Shown here in pieces: positions 34,910-44,431 of a DNA stretch of 64,000 bases. Numbering within the stretch: position 1 is the first letter of the stretch; the number at the start of each line of letters is the position of its first letter. The DNA lies in the NCBI GenBank assembly GCA_965223815.1, contig OZ245019.1, positions 4,898,001 through 4,962,000 of the forward strand. Direction: 5' to 3'. The translations under genes and the position numbers were made by a program. The notes below the pieces were generated by a model. That model had not been told where the DNA came from, made no database searches, and worked only from the letters and a program-made list of their open reading frames with translations. This DNA is from HKST-UBA178 sp965223815. GTDB taxonomy: Bacteria; Pseudomonadota; Gammaproteobacteria; Chromatiales; Chromatiaceae.

Positions 34910-36277
34910 TCATCCCTGGGTCTCGACGCGATAGATGTGCCTTGAAGTCTGGCGCAGGCGAACCCTGTCGAAGCGCCCCGTAAGCTCACCCAACCGGTCG
35001 ATACGCTCCTGCAGTGCTTCCGCCGTAACCAGCGGAAAACGGTGATCGTGATAACTGATGTGATTGCGATGTCCGGGCCGTCGCATGTTGATGTGCTTGA
35101 CCAGGGTGCGTAATCCATTGTGCAGCCGCCCGGAAAGGTAGTCGGTTGGTGGGGCGGCCGGCGGCTGCTCATCAAGATATCCTGCATTAACCAACACATC
35201 AGCCATGCGATCCGCGGAGAATGGGCCCGTCAGCGCTGCGATGTTGTGATCCAGGAGTGCCTGCTGCTGCGCGCTTGGTTGCGCGCTCAGTCTCCCCTTG
35301 AGAATATCTCTCAGCGCCTCCACTACCTCCCCGGTCTGCTCCACATGATACCCGAACCTCTGCGGCAGCGGATCTTCAAGCCCGGGTTGAGACAACGGTC
35401 GAAAATTGACGGCGGGCAGATCCATAACTGCGGCTTCGATTAGGGTAGTGCAGCCATTGGCCACCAGCGCTCGTGCGGCCAGCAGCCATGGCACCACACT
35501 GCCCTCGTTGACTACATGGAGATTGGGTCTTCCCGACTGTAAAGCCCGCCAGGGCTCATGACTCTCCGATGGATGCGGACGTAGCACAATGTTGTGCTCG
35601 GGCAGGGCCTCACAGATCTTTGGGATCAGCTCTCGAAAACGCTCGAACAGCTCGACCTTGAGGCGGCCACGGCCGACGTCGAAGGGATTTTCGGCATCGG
35701 GCCCACGCCCCTCCACCGCCGCCTTCATCTCCCCAAGGTGAGAGAAAAAATGGTTGATTTGTCCAAAGTTGGTATTGATCAGGATGAAATCACCGAAGCG
35801 CTCCTGTAGTTGCCTGGCATCGCGACGATAGTACTCGCGCAGTTCCGGTCGCATCAGGTCGACCCTGGGATTCCCCGTGATATGTAGTGGTGCACCACTG
35901 TAGGCGGGGTAGCCCCGCAGTACTGCGGCATTGTCCTCTCCCCAGGCCAGAAGATGGGAAACTGCACCGACCGCTTCGGGGGATAGCCGCCGGCGATAGT
36001 ACTCATTGCCGGCGAAACGCACCAGACCCTCCTCATCCCAGGCAACGATCTGGTGTCCGAGCTGGCGCAGGATGCCAAACATGCGATTGCTCAAGCGGCG
36101 CATGCTCTTCGCAAGATAGACGCCGCGCTGGATAGAGCCAACCTGGTAGTGCAGAAAAGCCCTGGAACCGAGAATTACCGGAAAACCGCGTTCCGCTGCG
36201 ACACCAGCGAGCCACAACTTGGCATCAAGCTCCCGGACCTGATTCTCGACGGGCAGCATCAGGGTTGAAGCGGTCAT
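34910..36277 (-). CDS. Surface carbohydrate biosynthesis protein (GT-B-like), paralogue A
   Basis: The 455-residue protein belongs to a family annotated 'surface carbohydrate biosynthesis protein'. Landmarks are LPVENQVRELDAKL at the N-terminus, ILINTNFG, NIVLRPHPSE (an R-P-H-P motif resembling the HP motif of bacterial sialyl- and Kdo-transferases), and NGCTTLIEAAVMDLPAVNFRP. A GT-B glycosyltransferase using a CMP-sugar donor is likely by fold logic. Its ATG overlaps the stop of the CMP-sugar synthetase by four bases. A second copy of the family lies upstream of that synthetase. Confidence 0.75.
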   Translation of the reverse strand: MTASTLMLPVENQVRELDAKLWLAGVAAERGFPVILGSRAFLHYQVGSIQRGVYLAKSMRRLSNRMFGILRQLGHQIVAWDEEGLVRFAGNEYYRRRLSPEAVGAVSHLLAWGEDNAAVLRGYPAYSGAPLHITGNPRVDLMRPELREYYRRDARQLQERFGDFILINTNFGQINHFFSHLGEMKAAVEGRGPDAENPFDVGRGRLKVELFERFRELIPKICEALPEHNIVLRPHPSESHEPWRALQSGRPNLHVVNEGSVVPWLLAARALVANGCTTLIEAAVMDLPAVNFRPLSQPGLEDPLPQRFGYHVEQTGEVVEALRDILKGRLSAQPSAQQQALLDHNIAALTGPFSADRMADVLVNAGYLDEQPPAAPPTDYLSGRLHNGLRTLVKHINMRRPGHRNHISYHDHRFPLVTAEALQERIDRLGELTGRFDRVRLRQTSRHIYRVETQG

Positions 36278-36993
36278 CGCTCACCCCGTGAGCGCTGCAG
36301 CAGGAACTCCGCCCAGTCGAGATCCAGGGGTTCGTCGATGTTGACCACCGGCCGCTCCACGACAACCGCAATCGTATCGGCCTGAATGATGCTCCCCTGC
36401 TCCAAAAGTCCGTGACGGGTAACCGCATAGGCCAATCCATTGCGGTGGTAGTACTCTGAAATCATCTGCCTGGCTGTGTATTTGAGGCCCTCCTCCAAGT
36501 ACGGCATGAGCTGCCCCTCGGTGTTAATACAGAGGGTGCGCTCGGGTGTGAAATGGGCAGGAGTCGGGCTGACCGTAACCGCGGAGCTGGCATTGCTGGA
36601 GACAAGTCTATCCAGAGTGCGGTAAACATCGTCCGCGGTGCGCAGCGGACTGGTCGGTTCCAGCAATACTGATAATTCATAGCGGTCGCCGGAGCAACGC
36701 TCGCTGGCCGACCAGGCATGTTGCCACATGTCCACCGCTGTAGAGCGGTCACCGGCCAGTGCCGGTGGGCGCATGAAAGGCACTTGCAAACCGTGCCGCC
36801 GCGCCTCTTCAGCCATCTCTTCATCGTCTGTGGAGAGTACCGCGAAATCCAAGCAGTCGAGCTCCGCCACCACGGACGCGACTCGGGCGATCAATGAAGC
36901 CCCCTCGAGACGTACGAGATTCTTTCGCGGAATGCCCTTACTACCGCCTCTGGCGGGAACTACCGCCAATATCTTCTTCCCATCCAGGCTCAT
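36274..36993 (-). CDS. CMP-nonulosonate cytidylyltransferase (NeuA/acylneuraminate cytidylyltransferase type)
   Basis: The 239-residue enzyme transfers CMP from CTP to a nonulosonic acid. It has the diagnostic AVVPARGGSKGIPRKN near the N-terminus (nucleotide binding), LSTDDEEMAEEA, LLEPTSPLR and a C-terminal VNIDEPLDLDWAE. The actual sugar (sialic, legionaminic or another) cannot be fixed. It lies between two paralogous GT-B-like genes and overlaps the first, so the three are co-expressed; NeuB- and NeuC-like genes are 7 kb to the right on the other strand. Confidence 0.9.
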   Translation of the reverse strand: MSLDGKKILAVVPARGGSKGIPRKNLVRLEGASLIARVASVVAELDCLDFAVLSTDDEEMAEEARRHGLQVPFMRPPALAGDRSTAVDMWQHAWSASERCSGDRYELSVLLEPTSPLRTADDVYRTLDRLVSSNASSAVTVSPTPAHFTPERTLCINTEGQLMPYLEEGLKYTARQMISEYYHRNGLAYAVTRHGLLEQGSIIQADTIAVVVERPVVNIDEPLDLDWAEFLLQRSRGER

Positions 36994-37045
36994 CTATTCA
37001 CACTTGTCCTATTCAATCAAAAAACGCCAAGCAATAACCGCGATC

Positions 37046-38446
37046 TCAAGCGGAAATACGGTAGATATGATCTTTCAAAGGCACCACCTTCAATGGATTG
37101 GGATCACCTAACAGTTCCTGAAATCTGGCCACCCGTTCGAGCATCTCAGCATGATTAAGACCGGGATATCGATGTCTTTGAAATTCAGGTCGATATTTGG
37201 AGTCGGGGAAATTTCCCTTAAACTTCTTGATCAGGCGCCTTTTTGTGGCTTGTTGCCAACCCAGCAACCGCCCCACCCGGGAAGGTGCCGGCTGGGTCTC
37301 CGAATCCTCTAGAATTTTGGCAAGGGTATCGACAATGCGCTGACTGGCTAGCGGCCCGGTCCAGGACGAAAGAAAAGGCGCCAGCAGCTGTTCACGCTGA
37401 TCACCCTCTGCGGCCCCCAGACTGCCTTGTAAAATCTTTTGCACCAATCCCTCCGCCTCCTCGACACTGAAGCACTCATGGCTCAGCCGATTGGGCAGGG
37501 CGAAAACGTGATTATCGAAATAGGGGTCTACCACCGGTCGATAAGAGATTGCCGGCACACCGAGGAGATAGGCTTCCACGCCAGTTGTACATCCGTTATG
37601 AATCAAACCCTTGCTGGCCATGAGCCAGGGAATGACATTGCCATTGTTCAACACCTTTACCCTCGGCAAGCGGCTGGCGAGTTCGTGGTAAACGTCGGGG
37701 CGCTCCACTGGATGTGGCCGGATGACGATATTTATCCCAGGAAAGGCGCGTTCCAGCACGGGAATAAGCACCTGAAATTCTCTAAACAGCGCCTGTTTGT
37801 GGGCCTGTAGACCCAACGCATATTCCCGGCGCATCCCCACGGCCCCGCGTCCGTATACCTGATCACCGCCTTCGCTTCTCTGATTAACGAACAGATTCTG
37901 ACTGTCGTTGAAGGCGTTCACCATGCCAAAATTGGTGTTGATCAACAGAAAGTCTCCATGCTCCTTGGACAACTGTTGGGCCTCGTCCCGATAATAATTT
38001 CTCAGCTCTGGGCGCAACATATCCCCTCGCGGATTTCCGGTAACATGTATCGGGGTATCGGTGTACGAAGGATAACTCCGCCAGAGCGCGGCATTCTCCT
38101 CGCCCCAGGCAAACAGGTGAGAAACCAGCGGCAATGCCTCAGCGGAAAGCCGACGGGTAAAATAGGTGTCTGCGGGTGGATGAACCAGCGCCTCCTCATC
38201 CCAAGCCGCGATGGTATGACCCAGAAGATTCATGATGCGGAACATCTTCACGCTTCGTGCCGTCATGCTCTTCGACAAGTAAATACCGCGCGGAAAAGAA
38301 GCGATGTGAAAATCGATCTCAAGGCGCGAGCCAATCACGCACTCGAAGCCACGTCGGGCTGCAATGCAAGCCAATAGAATTTTTGGCTCCAGTTCCCGCA
38401 CCTGGTTTTCGACGGGAATGATCAGTGTGTCCCTTTTTTTGCTCAT
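37046..38446 (-). CDS. Surface carbohydrate biosynthesis protein (GT-B-like), paralogue B
   Basis: The 466-residue paralogue shares the same layout as A: LIIPVENQVRELEPKILLA, LLINTNFGMVNAF, NIVIRPHPVE and NGCTTGVEAYLLGVPAISYRP. It has the same R-P-H-P and N-G-C-T-T landmarks, implying the same reaction type on a related acceptor or donor. It is the first gene of a three-gene minus-strand operon (paralogue B, CMP-sugar synthetase, paralogue A). The ribosome-binding site is poor. It diverges from the dehydrogenase gene across a 335-bp gap. Confidence 0.75.
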   Translation of the reverse strand: MSKKRDTLIIPVENQVRELEPKILLACIAARRGFECVIGSRLEIDFHIASFPRGIYLSKSMTARSVKMFRIMNLLGHTIAAWDEEALVHPPADTYFTRRLSAEALPLVSHLFAWGEENAALWRSYPSYTDTPIHVTGNPRGDMLRPELRNYYRDEAQQLSKEHGDFLLINTNFGMVNAFNDSQNLFVNQRSEGGDQVYGRGAVGMRREYALGLQAHKQALFREFQVLIPVLERAFPGINIVIRPHPVERPDVYHELASRLPRVKVLNNGNVIPWLMASKGLIHNGCTTGVEAYLLGVPAISYRPVVDPYFDNHVFALPNRLSHECFSVEEAEGLVQKILQGSLGAAEGDQREQLLAPFLSSWTGPLASQRIVDTLAKILEDSETQPAPSRVGRLLGWQQATKRRLIKKFKGNFPDSKYRPEFQRHRYPGLNHAEMLERVARFQELLGDPNPLKVVPLKDHIYRISA

Positions 38447-38781
38447 TAAGGTGGTGCCCTTGTATTACCCGGAGACAGCAGCAGACCTTTTGAAGTCGAC
38501 GGATGCGAAAGTCATTTTATCACGACGCCAAAGCCGGAATGCTGCGACGACCGAGAGTATATGGACCCCAAGGCACTCAAATTTGTCCAACCTGGCCAAT
38601 CGCTTGTCTGTTCGCGCCTTTCGTACTGAAACAGCCTGGCGACGTGTTCAACCCGTATTCCCCAGGGTGTACACTGCCAGCGTTTCTTAATACCGCTCCT
38701 TGAGGACCAACAGCTGCTCGATGCCTACCGAGGCTTGACGGCATAGGAATAAACTCAGGCGAGCTCAATCGAGGGAATCGT
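38447..38781. promoter_or_regulatory. Divergent intergenic region between surface-sugar operons
   Basis: About 335 bp without a gene, separating the leftward surface-carbohydrate operon from the rightward dehydrogenase-to-NeuC operon. Promoters for both should lie here. I see no clear consensus promoter or palindrome; the short open frames are shadows. Confidence 0.5.
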
Positions 38782-39726
38782 ATGACAACAAAGGTAGTGT
38801 ACACCGGCCCGGAACAGGGTATCGGTTGGATTGAAGGGACGCTGGGCGATGACTTCACTCTGATTCATGTGGAGGCCGAAGCAGATGCCGTAGCCCATGG
38901 TCTGACTCAGGCGGACGTATTTCTCGACGCCTCGATGAAAGTTCCACTCAGCGGCTCCATGATAGCGGCAGCAGAATCTTTGCAACTTGTTATCACCGCC
39001 ACCACAGGCGCTGACCACATCGATTCCGATGCACTGGAAGCGCGAAACATCCCCTTGAAAACGTTGCGGGGACAGCGCGAGTTTCTGCGCAATATCACAC
39101 CCGCGGCAGAATTGACCTGGTTGCTGCTGATGGCCTGCGCCAGACAACTGCGCAGTGCGGTTAGGCACGTTGAACAAGGCGGGTGGGACAGACAACAGTT
39201 TCCCGGCATGATGCTCCACGGCCGTACCCTCGGCACCGTCGGTTGCGGCCGCATCGGCACCTGGGTTTCGCGCTATGCCAACGCGTTCGGTATGGAGGTG
39301 ATAGGTTATGATCCGCTGCTCGATCGCTTTCCCGATACCATCCGGCCATGCACACTGGACGAGTTATTCACACGCTCAGACTTTGTCACCCTGACGTTGA
39401 ACTATAGTGATGACACTCGGGGGATAATAACGAGCCGAGAGCTGGGCCAAATGAAGGAGGGGGCGGTGCTGGTCAACACTTCCCGCGGCGCCATCGTCCG
39501 TGAACAGGACCTGCTCGATGGCCTGAAAGCCGGAAAGCCCGCCTGCCTGGGTACGGATGTGCTGGAAGGAGAGCCAGATATAGAGAAAAGCCTTATCTGG
39601 CAATATGGGCGTAATAACGACAACGTAGTGATAACTCCTCATATCGGCGGCTTCAGCCCCGACGCACTGGAGCGGGTGCTGCGCTTTACCGCCAACCGCA
39701 TTCGATCCTATTTCCAATTAAGTTGA
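38782..39726 (+). CDS. D-isomer-specific 2-hydroxyacid dehydrogenase
   Basis: A 314-residue NAD(P)-dependent dehydrogenase of the phosphoglycerate/D-lactate dehydrogenase family. The nucleotide-binding loop GTVGCGRIGTW (about 150-160), the VNTSRGAIV arginine and the TPHIGGFS histidine (catalytic) are all present, as is a Glu in the GEPD turn. It opens a plus-strand operon with a ThDP enzyme, an oxidoreductase, a PLD-like protein, NeuB and NeuC homologues. GAGGGA precedes the ATG. It probably makes or consumes a 2-oxoacid in the same pathway as the ThDP enzyme; the substrate is unknown. Confidence 0.88.
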   Translation: MTTKVVYTGPEQGIGWIEGTLGDDFTLIHVEAEADAVAHGLTQADVFLDASMKVPLSGSMIAAAESLQLVITATTGADHIDSDALEARNIPLKTLRGQREFLRNITPAAELTWLLLMACARQLRSAVRHVEQGGWDRQQFPGMMLHGRTLGTVGCGRIGTWVSRYANAFGMEVIGYDPLLDRFPDTIRPCTLDELFTRSDFVTLTLNYSDDTRGIITSRELGQMKEGAVLVNTSRGAIVREQDLLDGLKAGKPACLGTDVLEGEPDIEKSLIWQYGRNNDNVVITPHIGGFSPDALERVLRFTANRIRSYFQLS

Positions 39727-39736
39727 GCCATTTTCG

Positions 39737-41287
39737 ATGTTGCAAAAGTTCGCAAAAGAGTTTGTTGCCGAAGGGGGACGTCAAGCATTCGGTATCACCG
39801 GGAGCGGTCCCAGTTTGAGCCTTATAGATCAGCTGGAGAAATCCGGGGTCGAATTCATCACGACAGGGCATGAAAGCACCGCCGCTTTGATGGCGGGTGC
39901 AGCGGCGCGCCTGGGGGGAAACCCAGCGCTCGCCATTACCATAAAAGGCCCGGGATTCATGAACATGCTGCCCGGTTTGCTGTGTAATGCCTATGAGGGC
40001 TTTCCATCGCTTTCGGTTTCTGAGTCCTATCCCCAGGGAACGCCTGGTAGCCGCTGCCACAAGTGGCTGGACCATGGCCGTGCGGGGGGGGAGTTTCTCA
40101 AACAGCACCTCCACTACCAAGCCGATCGGGTTTCGCTCAAGGATTGCTGGAATACCGCTCGTAAAGAGTTTCCCGGCCCGGTGCACCTAGACCTGGGCAG
40201 CGGAGAGCGGCTCGTGGAAGAACTTGCACAGGAATTCGAGACTACCGGGATTTCACCGTTGCAGCAGCGAATCGCCGCCAGCCGACGACCACTGCTGATT
40301 GTGGGTTCCTTGGGACTCCGCCGGTCGTGGCGGGCGGCGCTACAGCGGCTCAGGATACCGCTGTTCACCTCAGCGGCGGGGAAGGGTTTGATCGACGAAA
40401 ACACACCCTTTGCCGCCGGAGTCTATACGGGCGCGGGCAAAGCCGACACCCCTGAGAAACGGTTATTACCGGATGCGGATCTGCTGATAACCCTGGGTTT
40501 GCGGAGCGGTGAGATACTGAACCCGGCCTTCGATCCTGAATGCACGCTGCACCTGGATACGATTGCCCCCCGTGCCGGCTCGCTATATCCGCCGAGCCCA
40601 TTGGCAGGTAAAACCGAGACCCTGAGTGACAATCAAATCGCCGAGGTCATCGGGTTGCTCGCGGACAAGCAGTGGGGTGAGGAGCGCATCCAGGCCAGTC
40701 GCCAGCGGCTCGTGGAAATCGCCGCAGCGTACGGCTGGAGCCCAGTAGCCGCCATGGGCCAAGTACAGGCCATGGTGCCCGAAGCAATCCACGTGCTGGA
40801 TACCGGCAACTTCACCGTCATCGGCGAGCACTTTATTCGCGCCCGGTCCCCCAGTGGTCTGATCGGCACCCCTAACGGGCGCTACATGGGTGCAGCGCTG
40901 GGATACGCGCTTGGCGCCTGCGTGGCGCTACCTGAATCCCCAGTGGTACTGTGGATCGGCGACGGCGGGATTCGATCCTTGATCGGTGAACTGGCGCTGG
41001 CTGCGGAACAGCGTTTGAAACTACTGGTACTGGTGATGAAAGATGGAAGTTTCGGCAGTATCCGAGGCAGCGCCCTCAATAGTGGGCTGACACAGCGGCC
41101 GGTAACACTGTCGCAACGCTCAATGAGCACCATCGCCGATGCACTGGGACTGAGTAGCGGCGTTATCGAAAATGGTGCGCAGCTCGAGGCTGCTGTTAAG
41201 GAGTGGCGCGAGAATCCTCAACCGTCGCTCTATGAGTGTAAGCTCGACCCCACTCCCTACATTGAACTGACCGCGAAATTAAGATGA
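39737..41287 (+). CDS. Thiamine-diphosphate-dependent enzyme (acetolactate-synthase/decarboxylase family)
   Basis: The 516-residue protein has the ThDP architecture: N-terminal PYR domain with the catalytic Glu in TGHESTAALMAGAAA, a central domain (about 180-330) and a PP domain with the metal-binding GDGGIRSLIGELALA. The usual Asn after GDG is replaced in MKDGSFGSI. It begins ten bases after the dehydrogenase and overlaps the Gfo/Idh gene by ATGA. It might decarboxylate or ligate a 2-oxoacid supplied by the dehydrogenase. It is not a component of known sialic-, legionaminic- or pseudaminic-acid pathways. Confidence 0.82.
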   Translation: MLQKFAKEFVAEGGRQAFGITGSGPSLSLIDQLEKSGVEFITTGHESTAALMAGAAARLGGNPALAITIKGPGFMNMLPGLLCNAYEGFPSLSVSESYPQGTPGSRCHKWLDHGRAGGEFLKQHLHYQADRVSLKDCWNTARKEFPGPVHLDLGSGERLVEELAQEFETTGISPLQQRIAASRRPLLIVGSLGLRRSWRAALQRLRIPLFTSAAGKGLIDENTPFAAGVYTGAGKADTPEKRLLPDADLLITLGLRSGEILNPAFDPECTLHLDTIAPRAGSLYPPSPLAGKTETLSDNQIAEVIGLLADKQWGEERIQASRQRLVEIAAAYGWSPVAAMGQVQAMVPEAIHVLDTGNFTVIGEHFIRARSPSGLIGTPNGRYMGAALGYALGACVALPESPVVLWIGDGGIRSLIGELALAAEQRLKLLVLVMKDGSFGSIRGSALNSGLTQRPVTLSQRSMSTIADALGLSSGVIENGAQLEAAVKEWRENPQPSLYECKLDPTPYIELTAKLR

Positions 41288-42285
41288 ACGACAATAGACA
41301 ATTGCTGATCGTCGGGGCCGGCTCTGCGGGTCAGCGCCACGGACGCAACCTAAGAGAGCTCGGCTGCACCACCAGCTATTTCGATCCACGGGCAGATCGG
41401 GTTGAAGAAGCGGCTGCATCATATCCTGACGCGGGGCGGTTTACCGACTTCGATAAAGCCATTTCCGACCGCGGGTGGGACGGCATCGTGATCGCCTCCC
41501 CTCCCAATTTCCATGTGCAGCAAATTCTGGACATCGTCGAAGCACGGGATTGCCCGATACTCTGTGAAAAGCCGCTGAGCATCGACTCCTCCACCGCTTC
41601 CGAGCTCGCTGGCCACAGCGAGCGGATTCTGCTTGGTTATACCTACCGCTGGTGGCAACCGCTGGCGGTCTACCGCGAACGGCTGCAACAGGGCACTATT
41701 GGTGCCATTCGTAATATGCGCTTCGTGATGAGCGCCCACCTTGCGGACTGGCACCCCTGGGAACCCTACCAGGAGTTCTTTATGGCTCAAAAAAGGCTTG
41801 GCGGTGGCGCATTGCTGGACGAAAGCCACTTCATCGATTTGATGCTGTGGTTTCTGGGCTGGCCTGAAACCGTCTATGCGGCGGTGGATAAAATCTCAGA
41901 CCTGGAGATCGACAGCGACGACAACGTGGACATATTGGTCGGCTATGCCTCAGGGGAACGTGTCAACCTGCACCTAGATCTGATCGGGCGCCCCCACGAA
42001 CGCAGCATCAGCGCGGTGGGTGAGGGTGGAACCCTCATATACAGCTATGAGGACAACGCCATCCAGTTTGGCGCCACCGGGGAGAAGCGGTGGGAAACCC
42101 AGATATTCGAGGGTGAGCGCAACGATATGTTCGTGGGGGTGGCCGGGGATTTTCTGCAACTGATTGACGGGAATCTCGGCGCCAAGCGCTGTACCATCGA
42201 GGACGGCATCAATGCGCTCAGGGTCGTCGACGCCTGCCGCCGGAGTTCCGCAGAAGGCCGCCGCATCATGTTGGAAACGGATTAG
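41284..42285 (+). CDS. Gfo/Idh/MocA-family oxidoreductase
   Basis: The 333-residue protein has an N-terminal Rossmann fold (LLIVGAGSAGQRHGRNL), the family's CEKPLSID motif with its catalytic Lys, and a C-terminal alpha/beta domain with GGGALLDESHFIDLM. These enzymes oxidise or reduce sugar or cyclitol hydroxyls with NAD(P). Its ATG overlaps the ThDP-enzyme stop by four bases. It probably modifies a sugar precursor of the nearby NeuB/NeuC pathway. Confidence 0.88.
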   Translation: MNDNRQLLIVGAGSAGQRHGRNLRELGCTTSYFDPRADRVEEAAASYPDAGRFTDFDKAISDRGWDGIVIASPPNFHVQQILDIVEARDCPILCEKPLSIDSSTASELAGHSERILLGYTYRWWQPLAVYRERLQQGTIGAIRNMRFVMSAHLADWHPWEPYQEFFMAQKRLGGGALLDESHFIDLMLWFLGWPETVYAAVDKISDLEIDSDDNVDILVGYASGERVNLHLDLIGRPHERSISAVGEGGTLIYSYEDNAIQFGATGEKRWETQIFEGERNDMFVGVAGDFLQLIDGNLGAKRCTIEDGINALRVVDACRRSSAEGRRIMLETD

Positions 42286-42298
42286 TCGGCAGCCGCTC

Positions 42299-43390
42299 AT
42301 GGGTTTCAAGGTGTATTTCGGCGGCCCAGACCAACCGCCCATGCGCCTCCGCGATATACTTGCAGAGCATATCGCGGCGGTGCCTGCGGGCGGTGAGATA
42401 GACTGGACCACCTACTACTTTCGCGACCGCAGGCTGGCGGCAGCGCTGCTCGCTGCCCACCGCCGCGGCGTGGCGGTGCGGATCACTCTGGATGCGCTAC
42501 CCAGAACCCCACACGCCAACGACCAGGTGCTGGCGATGTTGGCCACCGAATCGGGTCTGGGCGGTAACCTGCGTAAAGTCAGCCACCCATTGTTTCCCGG
42601 AGTGGGCTGGAAACCCCACTTACACGAGAAAGTCTACTATTTCTCGCACCCCAAACCCTGCGCCCTGGTAGGCTCATTCAACCCTTCGGGCGACCACCCC
42701 GAGACGCGCCCGGAAGTAATCGAGGAGATACTGGATCAGGACCGTGGGCACAATTTCCTGGTGGTCATCGACGATCCGGCACTGGTACGGGGGCTGGTTG
42801 AACACGGACGCCACATCCACACCCGTAGTCACAATCCGCTGGAGCGATTCTCGAGGTCCCTGAATCGGCCGCTGAAGGCCCATGAAACGGAGATACATTT
42901 CTGGCCCCGAATCGCCGGAAATCCCATTTCCCGGCTACTTCGCCGTTTTAGCGGCGGCGCTCGCGTGCGAATTGCCGCATCCCATATCAAGGGGCCGGGC
43001 AGTGCCAGAGACTTTACCGCCCTGGCCCGCAGAGGAGCAGAGGTTGAAATACTGGCGGAAAGCACCCATCGACGTATCCCGCCGAGAATCGAGTCGCTGC
43101 TCACCGGAGCCGGCATCCGTCTGTTCAGATTTCGGCATCCCGAGGGGCTGCCCATGCACAATAAATTCATCGTCATCGCCTCGGGAGATCAGCGATGGAC
43201 GGTATTCGGCAGTTGTAACTGGACCTCGCGCTCCCGCTGGCTCAATCACGAGGTCGGTGTCATCTCCAAGGATACGGGGCTGTTTGCAGCATTCAACCAG
43301 CGTTGGGAAACCATCTACCGGCAGGCCTCGGAAGGCTCAACATCCGCTCCGCCTGTTTCCACTCCTATTACCCAGAGCAGAAACTCATGA
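42299..43390 (+). CDS. Phospholipase D-like protein
   Basis: The 363-residue protein has two HKD-like motifs: H-L-H-E-K with GSFNPSG, and M-H-N-K with FGSCNWTSRS. The Asp of the classical H-x-K-x4-D motif is not obvious in either, but the H-x-K cores and downstream G-S-x-N are intact. PLD-superfamily members transfer phosphatidyl groups or cleave phosphodiesters. There is no signal peptide, so a cytoplasmic role is expected. The ATG at its annotated start is the first with homology. NeuB begins within its stop (ATGA). Its role in a sugar operon is unexplained. Confidence 0.75.
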   Translation: MGFKVYFGGPDQPPMRLRDILAEHIAAVPAGGEIDWTTYYFRDRRLAAALLAAHRRGVAVRITLDALPRTPHANDQVLAMLATESGLGGNLRKVSHPLFPGVGWKPHLHEKVYYFSHPKPCALVGSFNPSGDHPETRPEVIEEILDQDRGHNFLVVIDDPALVRGLVEHGRHIHTRSHNPLERFSRSLNRPLKAHETEIHFWPRIAGNPISRLLRRFSGGARVRIAASHIKGPGSARDFTALARRGAEVEILAESTHRRIPPRIESLLTGAGIRLFRFRHPEGLPMHNKFIVIASGDQRWTVFGSCNWTSRSRWLNHEVGVISKDTGLFAAFNQRWETIYRQASEGSTSAPPVSTPITQSRNS

Positions 43391-44430
43391 CAGAAACCTG
43401 GCTGCGAAACCCCCGACCTGGGGCACCCTGCACCATCATCGCCGAAGTAGGACAGGCCCACGAAGGCAGTCTCGGCATGGCGCACGCTTACATAGACGCC
43501 GCTGCCGAAGCGGGTGCCGATGCGATCAAGTTTCAGACCCACATCGCCGATGCCGAAAGCACCCTCGCCGAGCCCTGGAGAAAGCGCTTCAGTCTCCAGG
43601 ACGAAACACGGCTCGACTACTGGCGTCGAATGGAGTTCACGCCCAGCCAGTGGGCTGGCCTAAAGACCCACAGCAGCGAGCGGGGTCTGCTTTTTCTCAG
43701 CTCGCCTTTTTCCATGCAGGCCCTGGAGATGCTGCAACAAATCGGCGTTGCGGGCTGGAAAATACCCTCAGGTGAAATCAACAACCCCGAGCTGCTCAAG
43801 GCGATGGCCGAAAGCGGTCTACCGGTCATGATATCCACCGGAATGAGCCCTTGGGAGGAGATCGACAAGGCGGTCGAATGGGTGGGGAACAGCGAGGTCC
43901 CATTGGCGGTTATGCAGTGCACCTCGATGTATCCATGCCCGCCCGAGCAGGTGGGACTGAATGTCATCCATGAGCTTAGGGCGCGATACAGTTGCGCGGT
44001 CGGGCTCTCCGACCACTCGGCCGCCATCTATGCTGGACTGGCTGCGGCAACTCTGGGTATCGAGGTACTGGAAGTCCACTTCACTCCGAGCAGGGAGTTG
44101 TTCGGCCCGGATATTCCCGCGTCGGTCACCACCTCGGAGTTGAAGCAACTGGTAACGGGGGTAAGGGCCATCGAAACCATGCGTGCCAACCCGGTGGACA
44201 AGTCGAATCCCACTGACGCGGTCAAGCCACTGCGCGGGATTTTCATGAAGAGCGTGGTGGCGTGCGCGGATATACCGGCAGGCACTCTGCTGACCGCCGA
44301 GCATCTCACTACCAAGAAACCGGGTAATGGCATCCCCGCAGAAAAGTTGGAAACCCTGATTGGCAGGCGCACCCTGGGTGATATCGCCAAGGATAGCCTG
44401 CTCTCCCTAAACGATCTTGAGAAGGTTTGA
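43387..44430 (+). CDS. N-acetylneuraminate/legionaminate synthase (NeuB family)
   Basis: The enzyme condenses PEP with a six-carbon amino sugar to make a nine-carbon nonulosonic acid. The 347-residue protein has the NeuB TIM barrel (GADAIKFQTH, KIPSGEINN, MSPWEEID, GLSDHSAAIY) and a C-terminal SAF (antifreeze-like) domain (about 285-347: KPLRGIFMKS, ADIPAGTLL, KPGNGIPAEKLETLIG). It is coupled to the PLD-like gene by ATGA and is followed by NeuC. Whether the product is sialic, legionaminic or pseudaminic acid is not decidable here. Confidence 0.92.
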   Translation: MTETWLRNPRPGAPCTIIAEVGQAHEGSLGMAHAYIDAAAEAGADAIKFQTHIADAESTLAEPWRKRFSLQDETRLDYWRRMEFTPSQWAGLKTHSSERGLLFLSSPFSMQALEMLQQIGVAGWKIPSGEINNPELLKAMAESGLPVMISTGMSPWEEIDKAVEWVGNSEVPLAVMQCTSMYPCPPEQVGLNVIHELRARYSCAVGLSDHSAAIYAGLAAATLGIEVLEVHFTPSRELFGPDIPASVTTSELKQLVTGVRAIETMRANPVDKSNPTDAVKPLRGIFMKSVVACADIPAGTLLTAEHLTTKKPGNGIPAEKLETLIGRRTLGDIAKDSLLSLNDLEKV

Positions 44431-44431
44431 T

